Shown here in pieces: positions 1 to 4,537 of a stretch of 8,234 nt of DNA (the stretch's first letter is position 1; the number at the start of each line of letters is the position of its first letter). The notes under the pieces were generated by a model. It was not told where the DNA came from, ran no database searches, and worked only from the letters and a program-made list of their open reading frames with translations. The position numbers were made by a program, and so were the translations under genes. The stretch is from assembly GCA_020024475.1 (NCBI GenBank), contig JAHHTS010000096.1, positions 1 through 8,234 of the forward strand, written 5' to 3'. This DNA is from Oscillospiraceae bacterium (lineage in GTDB: Bacteria > Bacillota > Clostridia > Oscillospirales > Ruminococcaceae).

Positions 1-100
1 CGAACAAAATGCTTGTTCCTGCTAACGCCCAGCTAATTTGCTAATCAAAATAAGGCTTTTTGCGTGATAGTTATCACTCGAAAAATCGCCAAAAATCAAG
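1..100. other. Probable end of an integrated element abutting a tRNA half
   Basis: No coding region is visible. The stretch is rich in short inverted repeats: GAACAA/TTGTTC (2-7 and 13-18) and GTGATA/TATCAC (64-69 and 72-77). GCTAA occurs three times between 20 and 45. Because a tRNA 3' half begins abruptly at 101 with no matching 5' half before it, I infer that these bases are the terminal, recombinase-binding part of an element extending left of the window. The identity of that element cannot be determined. Confidence 0.35.
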
Positions 101-141
101 CTCCTAAGCACTAGTTATGGGTTCGATTCCCGTAGGAAATG
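101..141 (+). tRNA. 3' half of tRNA-Arg(CCT), probable attachment-site remnant
   Basis: Base 101 begins CTCCTAA, a normal 7-nt anticodon loop with anticodon CCT. After 5 nt for the stem and a 4-nt variable loop comes a canonical T arm: ATGGG (117-121), loop TTCGATT (122-128), CCCGT (129-133). Seven acceptor-strand bases (134-140) and a discriminator G (141) follow. The spacing from anticodon loop to discriminator is what a tRNA needs, give or take one base in the variable loop. The anticodon stem does not pair with the bases before 101, and no D arm or 5' acceptor strand is present. It is therefore a half gene, as left where an element has recombined in the anticodon loop. A terminator follows 8 nt later, as at a real tRNA locus. 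A chance T-arm match is the alternative. Confidence 0.5.
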
Positions 142-149
142 GCATTTAG

Positions 150-199
150 AGAGCAGAAAATGATTTGCCGGAGAGCAAAATCGTTGGCTGCTCTTTTTT
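150..199 (+). terminator. Intrinsic terminator behind the tRNA half
   Basis: AGAGCAG (150-156) pairs with CTGCTCT (188-194). An additional inner helix can form between the bases around 159-168 and 175-185. A run of six T (194-199) follows the stem. It would end transcription of the original tRNA gene. Confidence 0.7.
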
Positions 200-285
200 A
201 TTAAAGATGGAATATAATGGTGAGCAAGAATTTCAGATAACATAGTGGGGAATTGATTAACATCAAAAGAAAACCAATAGATTGA

Positions 286-313
286 TTGATTGTTTCTCTC
301 GGGTAGATATGAT
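286..313 (+). promoter_or_regulatory. Promoter for the 321-residue GIY-YIG-like gene
   Basis: TTGATT (286-291), a 16-bp spacer and TATGAT (308-313) form a plausible sigma-A promoter. A second possible -10, GATACT, starts at 311. It lies about 95 bp before the gene start, leaving room for a structured leader. Confidence 0.5.
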
Positions 314-332
314 ACTATGTGAATAACTAAAG

Positions 333-360
333 TGTTAGATAAATCAAAATAAATCTAACA
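333..360 (+). promoter_or_regulatory. Leader inverted repeat, hairpin or operator
   Basis: TGTTAGAT (333-340) and ATCTAACA (353-360) are a perfect 8-bp inverted repeat around a 12-nt loop, between the promoter and the gene start. No T tract follows, so it is not a terminator. The 9-mer GATACTATG occurs on both sides (311-319 and 369-377). The arrangement suits a regulator-binding site or an mRNA structure; which one is unknown. Confidence 0.4.
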
Positions 361-408
361 GATGAGTAGATACTATGGAAATATGAGTTGTAAAGGAGAA
401 ATGTCGAA

Positions 409-1374
409 TTGAGAAAATATCAGACGGAGTTTGGATTAGATGTATATACGCAATGGAAAACTATAATTCCTGCAGCACAACTTGAGATTGTCGAAAAAGG
501 ACCAGAACATAATTACCACATCTATGGTATATTACTTGGACCTAAATATTTTATTAAACCAGACTCAATAATACAATATGAGGATCATATCTCTATTGTA
601 TTATTTGAAAATGCCGAGAATAGTTATGCCGAATATCCATTGGATTTTTGTATTGATCCTGATATTAATCATAATAAATTAAAAATTAGCAGTACATATC
701 CTCATAGCATGTTAAAACTGATTTTTGAGGACGAGGCTTGGGCTCTAAAGAAATTTGACAGTACAGAAATCCAAATAGAAGCATCGGAGTTATTCAACTA
801 TTTTGCCAAGGCTCTGGTAAGCAGAGTGAGATATAAGGTGCTATATATTGGACAGGCCTATGGTACACGCGGAGAACGAAGTGCAATAGAACGACTCTCT
901 CAGCACGGTACTTTTCAGAAAATTTTGATTGATTGTCAGCGCAATTATCCTGAGTACGAAATATATGTAATGCTATTGGATATGAAGTATAGATTGAATA
1001 TGGGTATTGAAAAACCCTCAATACTCACCCAAAAATCAAAACATGATGATGAAAATCATATTAGTAAGGTATTATCTGATTTACCTGAAGAACAGCAGGT
1101 AATTAACATTTCAGAAGCTGCCCTCATAAATTATTTCAAACCTTCTTACAATTCAAACTTCGTTGAGAACTTTCCGTGTCCTAAGCATAAGAGTTATAGG
1201 CAGTATTATGATTTAGATTACAACGAGATAATAGTCGAAATTGATATGGAATTTGATACTTACCCATTTGTAGAATTATATACGGATACAGCCCAAATTG
1301 CATCCGTCTGGGATTTTATTCATTACAAGTTAGAAAATGGAGATCGGGAATCCATGTATTCAATGTTCAAATAG
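409..1374 (+). CDS. Uncharacterised protein with C-terminal GIY-YIG-like nuclease signatures
   Basis: This is a 321-residue soluble protein with no signal peptide or membrane span. The start is TTG at 409, preceded by AAAGGAG (392-398); the ATG at 401 is in another frame and stops after three codons. Residues 1-130 match nothing I recognise. Residues 145-170 read LYIGQA, then a stretch rich in R, E and H ending ERLSQHGTFQKI. Residues 236-250 read EAALINYFKPSYNSN. These resemble the YIG strand, the helix arginine (R157 or R162), the metal-binding glutamate (E236) and the terminal asparagine (N248) of GIY-YIG nucleases, where an E-A-x-L-I-x(3)-K-P-x-Y-N segment is common. A clear first GIY strand is missing and about 65 residues separate the R and E motifs, so the domain is divergent. 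Activity is inferred, not shown. It stands alone behind its own promoter. Roles in defence, element maintenance or DNA processing are all possible. Confidence 0.6.
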   Translation: MRKYQTEFGLDVYTQWKTIIPAAQLEIVEKGPEHNYHIYGILLGPKYFIKPDSIIQYEDHISIVLFENAENSYAEYPLDFCIDPDINHNKLKISSTYPHSMLKLIFEDEAWALKKFDSTEIQIEASELFNYFAKALVSRVRYKVLYIGQAYGTRGERSAIERLSQHGTFQKILIDCQRNYPEYEIYVMLLDMKYRLNMGIEKPSILTQKSKHDDENHISKVLSDLPEEQQVINISEAALINYFKPSYNSNFVENFPCPKHKSYRQYYDLDYNEIIVEIDMEFDTYPFVELYTDTAQIASVWDFIHYKLENGDRESMYSMFK

Positions 1375-1425
1375 AAGTCTCGTAGGGACTGTCATCTTCG
1401 ATAAAGCGTTCAATACGGTTTTAAG

Positions 1426-1465
1426 CTGTTCGACTTATTCCAATTTTCCGAACAGTCAGACTTAT
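1426..1465 (+). repeat. Left copy of a ~40-nt imperfect direct repeat
   Basis: The segment begins CTGTTCGACTTATTCCAA and ends GTCAGACTTAT. It matches 2117-2156, beyond the lipoprotein gene, at about three quarters of positions. This copy contains a perfect 7-bp inverted repeat, CTGTTCG (1426-1432) with CGAACAG (1448-1454), and no T tract. The two copies bracket the membrane-peptide and lipoprotein pair. Confidence 0.5.
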
Positions 1466-1531
1466 CAAAATAATAAAACGAATTCGGACCGAACGCAAAA
1501 ATAGAATATTTAAATTTAGAGGAGGTACAGC

Positions 1532-1627
1532 ATGAAAGAAAAAGGAAAAAAGGTTGCGGGTGTATTAATCATATTAGTCGGTATAGTAAGATTAGTTGTT
1601 GGAATAATTGAAGGAGTGATTTTATGA
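1532..1627 (+). CDS. 31-residue single-span membrane peptide
   Basis: A very short gene starts at ATG 1532, with a strong GGAGGT site at about 1520-1525. The product begins MKEKGKKVAGVLIILVG. Its basic N-terminus (five Lys and a Glu in the first seven residues) is followed by about 20 hydrophobic residues broken by one Arg (R20) and one Glu (E27). This fits one membrane helix with the N-terminus inside. Its stop TGA (1625-1627) overlaps the lipoprotein start ATG (1624-1626) as ATGA, and that gene's ribosome site (GAAGGAGTG, 1610-1618) lies inside this ORF. The two are almost certainly co-translated. Function is unknown; it may assist or regulate its lipoprotein partner. The basic cap, hydrophobic core, ribosome site and coupling together make it a credible real gene. 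Confidence 0.7.
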   Translation: MKEKGKKVAGVLIILVGIVRLVVGIIEGVIL

Positions 1628-2115
1628 AAAAAATCTTAGCAGGCATGTTAGCCTTAGTTCTTATGCTAGCCTTTGTTGGTTGCGGAAAGGCAGGTAAAGC
1701 ACCTGCGCAGAAGGTCTATTCCATTTCCGGAGAATGTGATGAATTTCGCATCATTAACGCTGTTGCTGTGATCGGTGGAGAACAGGAAACTTTTTATGGT
1801 GGAAAATTAGAACTCAAAACAGATGATTTCAAAAATATTTCGGGACATAGCTTTGAATATTATATCGATAATGGCGGCGAAAATCATACGATTATGAATA
1901 ATGTCATGACTAATCAAAGCTCGACCTATGATTTATATGATAAGGAAACAGGGCAAATATCAGGAATCGTATTAAATTCCAAAATAGATGTTTCTAAATT
2001 TGAACACAATATGTTTTTTAAGCTGACTGTAACCGACGAAAATGGAGAAAATATCACTTTTACCCTTCCAATGGATGTAAAACAGGTGTTTGAACCGATT
2101 GATACGGAAAAATAA
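1624..2115 (+). CDS. Secreted lipoprotein of unknown function
   Basis: This 163-residue protein has a classical lipoprotein signal: MKKILAG, a hydrophobic core, then the lipobox FVGC with the lipidated cysteine at residue 20. It should be exported by Sec, processed by signal peptidase II and anchored to the outer face of the membrane. The mature part (143 residues) alternates polar and beta-prone segments. It has the look of a small beta-sandwich, for example TDENGENITFTLPMDV at residues 137-152, but I recognise no family motif or catalytic residue. Besides C20 the only cysteine is C38. Translation starts at ATG 1624 with GGAG at 1613-1616. It overlaps the preceding membrane-peptide gene by 4 nt, so the pair forms an operon. 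There is no obvious intrinsic terminator directly after it; the next one is at 2354. Confidence 0.75.
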   Translation: MKKILAGMLALVLMLAFVGCGKAGKAPAQKVYSISGECDEFRIINAVAVIGGEQETFYGGKLELKTDDFKNISGHSFEYYIDNGGENHTIMNNVMTNQSSTYDLYDKETGQISGIVLNSKIDVSKFEHNMFFKLTVTDENGENITFTLPMDVKQVFEPIDTEK

Positions 2116-2116
2116 A

Positions 2117-2156
2117 CTGTTTGACCTATTCTAATATTTCTAACTGTCAGACATAA
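2117..2156 (+). repeat. Right copy of the ~40-nt imperfect direct repeat
   Basis: The segment runs from CTGTTTGACCTATTCTAA to CTGTCAGACATAAT and aligns with 1426-1465 in the same orientation with one indel. The internal inverted repeat of the left copy is degraded here. It starts just after the lipoprotein stop codon. Possible origins are a target or recombination duplication that carried the gene pair in, or two copies of a short interspersed repeat. Confidence 0.5.
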
Positions 2157-2436
2157 TATTGATAACTACCACTATTAAGTTATTTTATTCGATATATTCC
2201 TAAACTTAAAACGGAACCTATAATGATTTGGCTTGTAAATTCATTTAAAGTGACAATTTTTTTCAGTTTTGCCTTCAGTAACAGCTGTTTGCATAAAATA
2301 TGTATTTTAAAAATTTAGAGAAAGCACAAGACCATAGAAAAGTATTATTTATTAAGAAGCATGTTATTTTGATATGCTTCTTTTTATGTGTAGCTATTTA
2401 ATAATCATGATATTCCTATGTAAACTTTTTTAATAA
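2157..2436. other. Intergenic stretch with little recognisable content
   Basis: This is about 280 nt of very AT-rich DNA without a supported gene. It holds a TATAAT at 2219-2224 with no good -35, a short inverted repeat ATAACT/AGTTAT near 2163-2182, and one strong terminator at 2354-2386. A transcript of roughly 130-150 nt between the TATAAT and the terminator is conceivable but weakly supported. From about 2410 the sequence starts to resemble, with stops, the region upstream of the second cassette copy. Confidence 0.4.
2354..2386 (+). terminator. Intrinsic terminator downstream of the lipoprotein operon
   Basis: AAGAAGCAT (2354-2362) pairs perfectly with ATGCTTCTT (2374-2382), and the T-rich tract TTCTTTTT runs to 2385. 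It is placed to end transcription from the lipoprotein unit or from an unannotated short RNA. Confidence 0.7.
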
Positions 2437-2517
2437 AAAAATGAACTAATACAAATTGAACGTGAACTTTATGTTGTGTTTTACGGACACTTTGTGAACA
2501 ATGAATTGATACAATAA
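2437..2517 (+). pseudogene. Truncated tail of the 72-residue protein gene
   Basis: The last 26 codons of the gene found intact at 4538-4756 are here, ending at TAA 2515-2517. The conserved peptide ends FVNNELIQ in both copies. In this copy the frame is closed just upstream by two consecutive TAA codons (2431-2436), and no start codon or ribosome site serves it. It is a remnant. Its DNA still matters because the -35 box of the next promoter lies in its last codons. Confidence 0.7.
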
Positions 2518-2536
2518 CTATATTGAAAATTTTATA
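2506..2536 (+). promoter_or_regulatory. Putative promoter of the left sigma-like cassette
   Basis: TTGATA (2506-2511) with TTTTAT (2530-2535, 18-bp spacer) or the overlapping TTTATA. The sequence is repeated almost exactly in the right cassette. Transcription would begin about 10-15 nt before the terminator hairpin, which is the usual layout of an attenuated leader. Confidence 0.4.
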
Positions 2537-2555
2537 AGTAAATAAACAAGAGAGA

Positions 2556-2591
2556 AGTCTCAGTAGTTGAAAAACTACTGGGGCTTTTTTT
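2556..2591 (+). terminator. Terminator or attenuator hairpin, left cassette
   Basis: A 13-bp stem, AGTCTCAGTAGTT (2556-2568) with AACTACTGGGGCT (2573-2585), closes on GAAA and is followed by seven T. The two cassette copies are identical here. It can end the upstream gene and, if the promoter at 2506 is real, also act as an attenuator about 130 nt before the sigma-like start. Confidence 0.85.
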
Positions 2592-2615
2592 GTTGCCCGA
2601 ATTTCCAGTCAATAC

Positions 2616-2635
2616 CTGCGGATTTGTTCCGGCAG
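2616..2635 (+). promoter_or_regulatory. Leader hairpin before the leader-peptide ribosome site
   Basis: CTGCGGA (2616-2622) pairs with TCCGGCAG (2628-2635) around TTTGT with one bulged G. It ends 3 nt before the AGGTGGA ribosome site of the leader ORF. The sequence is unchanged in the right copy (4855-4874). No riboswitch class is recognised. Confidence 0.4.
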
Positions 2636-2652
2636 CATAGGTGGAAGTAGTT

Positions 2653-2730
2653 ATGATCTGGATTCATGCTCCGCCTCTTGGGTTTGAAACTTACAAATTT
2701 CAAATTCAGGAGGAAAAGAAATGTACATAG
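2653..2730 (+). CDS. Leader peptide of 25 residues, left cassette
   Basis: ATG 2653 is preceded by AGGTGGA (2639-2645) at 7-nt spacing. The peptide begins MIWIHAPPLGFETYKF and ends EEKKCT. Its stop TAG (2728-2730) lies seven nucleotides into the sigma-like gene, whose ATG (2721) and AGGAGG site (2708-2713) are both inside this ORF. The right cassette has the same ORF and encodes the identical peptide; the only two differences are CCG/CCA and GGG/GGA, both silent. This supports translation as an upstream ORF coupled to the sigma-like gene, perhaps as a ribosome-based sensor. No family is recognised. A chance ORF in a leader conserved for other reasons remains possible. Confidence 0.55.
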   Translation: MIWIHAPPLGFETYKFQIQEEKKCT

Positions 2731-3098
2731 AACACCCATATTTATACGAAGGAAAATATTATGCCAAAGTAGATAACCAGTTTGTAGAAATAACAAAAGA
2801 AGTGGCATATGCAATGAATAATTTTTATAGAAGTAGTTTACCGAAAAAAGTTGATATCAAAGATGAAAATGGGGAAATTGTTGATCGTGTAAGAAGAGAA
2901 ATTTCTTATAGTGAGGCAAATGATTTTTCAGGAGAATGTGATTTTTCAATCGAAACATTCCCAGATAATTCTACAAACGTAGAAGATATTGTTATTGGAG
3001 ATATTGAAAGGCAAGAAATGCTTCAGTTAATAGAAACATTATCTGATGATCTTTTACTACAGCGATTACTACTTAAAAAACACTGCTCAGCGCAATGA
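2721..3098 (+). pseudogene. Truncated sigma-70-like regulator (left copy, region 4 lost)
   Basis: Codons 1-110 match the intact gene at 4960-5460 at about 94% of bases. The sequence then switches after SDD to an unrelated 15-residue tail (LLLQRLLLKKHCSAQ) and stops at 3098. The lost part is the whole region-4 helix-turn-helix, so the 125-residue product cannot bind DNA as its relative does. The start has a strong AGGAGG site (2708-2713) and is unchanged, so a truncated protein might still be made. Loss of function is the simplest reading. The foreign tail overlaps a degraded Maff2-like fragment in another frame, showing that the break is a recombination junction between element fragments. Confidence 0.8.
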
Positions 3099-3181
3099 GA
3101 GCTGGACTTGCGACATGCGGTGTTATTAACCTGCTGAAAGGGTACGGAAATGATAATCCCGGAGCAAATGCTCATGTGTGA
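3077..3181 (+). pseudogene. Degraded fragment of a Maff2-family conjugation protein
   Basis: Read from 3077 to TGA 3179-3181, the frame gives 34 residues with the core AGLATCGVINLLKGYGND followed by NPGA. I recognise this as close to the hallmark of Maff2-family proteins (roughly AGLGVWGVINLLEGYGNDNPGA). These are small hydrophobic proteins, likely VirB2/pilin-like, encoded in the transfer modules of Tn1549-type conjugative elements. The N-terminal helix start is gone (a TAA lies at 3074-3076), and the usual continuation after NPGA is replaced by ANAHV and a stop. The neighbouring transfer genes are absent. It is debris from a conjugative element. The identification rests on memory of the family motif, not on a search. 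Confidence 0.65.
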
Positions 3182-3275
3182 TAAAGTAACAACAAAGAAT
3201 TTGCATGACAACCACTCACTATTCCGTTTTAACTTTTGGTTAATTTTTTAAAGCACCAATTTAACAACCGTTCTA
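3182..3275. other. Short AT-rich gap before the XRE-type regulator
   Basis: No gene is seen. The Maff2-like remnant fades out on the left and the promoter of the next gene follows. GGTTAA (3238-3243) and TTAAC (3261-3265) form a loose inverted repeat just before the promoter that could serve as an autoregulatory operator. This is weak. Confidence 0.25.
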
Positions 3276-3304
3276 TTGTTCCTTAAAGTTTACTCTGCTA
3301 TCAT
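3276..3304 (+). promoter_or_regulatory. Promoter of the XRE-type regulator
   Basis: TTGTTC (3276-3281), an exact 17-bp spacer and TATCAT (3299-3304) lie 30 nt before the start codon. It is well placed for a short leader. Confidence 0.55.
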
Positions 3305-3333
3305 AAAAGCATAAACACAATAGGAGGTTCGCT

Positions 3334-4374
3334 ATGAAAATCAATCAGATTATTCGGGAAAAACGGAAAGATTTATCTTTGACGCAAGAGCAAATCGCAG
3401 ATTATTTAGGTGTATCCACACCGGCTGTAAATAAATGGGAGAGAGGCGGCACTTATCCCGATATAACTCTTTTACCAGCATTAGCACGTTTGCTTAAAAT
3501 CGACTTGAACACGTTAATGTCTTTCAATGACGATTTAACAGATATAGAGATTGAAAATTTTGTTGATGAAATCGATAAGACGGTTCAGGAGCAGGACTAT
3601 GATACCGCTTTCCAAACAGCAATTAACAAAATACATGAATATCCCACTTGCGACAGATTGATATATTCGGTCATTTTGTATTTAGAAGGAGCACTTACTC
3701 TTTACAATGTATCTAAAGTTGAGCAATACCGAGAAATATATGAAACATTTTATAAGCGTTTAGCCACAAGTGAAATCCCAGAAATAAGAGATACCGCTAC
3801 CAGTATGTTGATTTCCTATGCACGAAATCGAGGAGATTTTTCAAGGGCAGAGGAACTTATAAATTCATTGCCATTTTCCACAATAGATAAAGAAGAACAA
3901 TTAGCTATCCTTTACCAACGACAGGAACGATATCATGATTCAGAAAAAATCTGGGAACATCGTGTAATTAAAGGCATAACTGAGATACAGACTGCTTTAG
4001 TGAATATGTTGGAAATCGCATTAGAGGAAAAACGAGAGAATGATGCAGACTTTTTCGCAGATGTATATGAAACCGTTACTCGTCAGTTTTGTTTTCCAAA
4101 GTGGATGTGCTATAATGCCCATTTGCAACTTGCTTTAGTAAAAAAAGATAAGGGGAGAAGTCTGTCCATCCTTCAAAAAATGTTACCTTCCATGAAAAAA
4201 GAATGGAATACACAAGATTGCCCATTATATCGTAATGCAGCTGGTAGCGATTCTACGTGGCTTTCAAGCAGGTTGGCAAAAACAATAACCGATGAGTTAG
4301 CAAACAATGAGGAATACACATTTCTCCGTGACGGTTTAGAATTTGAAGAACTAATAGCACAGTTAAAAGATTAA
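3334..4374 (+). CDS. XRE-family transcription regulator with a long helical C-terminal domain
   Basis: This is a 346-residue cytoplasmic DNA-binding regulator. Residues 5-62 form a clear Cro/CI-type helix-turn-helix: SLTQEQIADYLGVSTPAVNKW, with the recognition helix around 28-36, then the typical ERGGTYPDITLLPALARLL. From about 70 to the end the protein is predicted all-helical, with TPR-like pairs (for example YDTAFQTAINKIHEYP and FSRAEELINSLPF). This is the layout of the large Clostridia regulators that pair an XRE domain with a peptide- or protein-sensing helical repeat. Its ligand is unknown. The start is ATG 3334 with AGGAGG at 3323-3328. It has its own promoter and lies between the two cassette copies, read in the same direction. 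It appears intact and full length. Confidence 0.85.
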   Translation: MKINQIIREKRKDLSLTQEQIADYLGVSTPAVNKWERGGTYPDITLLPALARLLKIDLNTLMSFNDDLTDIEIENFVDEIDKTVQEQDYDTAFQTAINKIHEYPTCDRLIYSVILYLEGALTLYNVSKVEQYREIYETFYKRLATSEIPEIRDTATSMLISYARNRGDFSRAEELINSLPFSTIDKEEQLAILYQRQERYHDSEKIWEHRVIKGITEIQTALVNMLEIALEEKRENDADFFADVYETVTRQFCFPKWMCYNAHLQLALVKKDKGRSLSILQKMLPSMKKEWNTQDCPLYRNAAGSDSTWLSSRLAKTITDELANNEEYTFLRDGLEFEELIAQLKD

Positions 4375-4389
4375 AATTTCTTTGCGTTC

Positions 4390-4515
4390 AGATAGCAAAA
4401 CCGGCCGAGCCAGTCAACGGTCAAGATGAACGGGCTTCGCCCACCGTTGACAGCCCCGCCTGTCCTTGCTGGTGGATAGTCAAGGGGCGACAGCAAAAAG
4501 TGCTGCCGCCCTTTC
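4390..4515 (+). promoter_or_regulatory. GC-rich hairpin block
   Basis: About 125 nt are much richer in G+C than anything around them. GTCAACGGT (4413-4421) pairs perfectly with ACCGTTGAC (4443-4451), and the arm encloses a GGGC-TTC-GCCC mini-hairpin (4432-4442). It is followed by CCCC/GGGG complementarity and a second strong hairpin at 4482-4514. No coding frame is evident. The composition marks it as imported, probably from the intergenic or mobilisation DNA of a conjugative element; an origin-of-transfer or regulatory RNA role is only conjecture. Confidence 0.5.
4482..4514 (+). terminator. GC-rich terminator-like hairpin after the XRE gene
   Basis: GGGCGACAGCA (4485-4495) pairs with TGCTGCCGCCC (4501-4511) with a single mismatch and a 5-nt loop. 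Flanking AAG/TTT (4482-4484, 4512-4514) extends the stem. The T tract is only three bases, so efficiency is uncertain. It would end the regulator's transcript. Confidence 0.5.
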
Positions 4516-4537
4516 CCATAATTGAAGAAACTCTGAT

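Larger units (their letters stand above)
2437..3050 (+). repeat. Left copy of a 614-bp duplicated regulatory cassette
   Basis: This aligns without any indel to 4676-5289 (constant offset of 2239). I count about 28 differences by eye, or roughly 95% identity. It covers the tail of a small gene, a promoter, a terminator hairpin, a leader ORF and the first 110 codons of a sigma-like gene. Homology ends sharply at 3050, inside the sigma-like gene. On the left it fades gradually, with weak similarity continuing back to about 2410. Confidence 0.9.

Noticed and set aside
2219..2386. Possible small RNA between TATAAT (2219) and the terminator at 2354-2386.
   Set aside because: No acceptable -35 lies at the right distance and no conserved structure is seen besides the terminator, so there is not enough to call a gene.
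2300..2401. 33-codon ORF beginning MYFKNLEKAQDHRKV.
   Set aside because: It has no ribosome site, and its second half runs straight through the perfect terminator hairpin at 2354-2386, so it is unlikely to be a gene.
2562..2652. AGTAGTT of the terminator's left arm (2562-2568) recurs at 2646-2652, right before the leader ORF start, suggesting an alternative pairing with the terminator's right arm.
   Set aside because: The second copy lies downstream of the T tract, so it is not yet transcribed when termination is decided, and seven pairs cannot compete with a 13-bp stem. At most it could affect translation after read-through.
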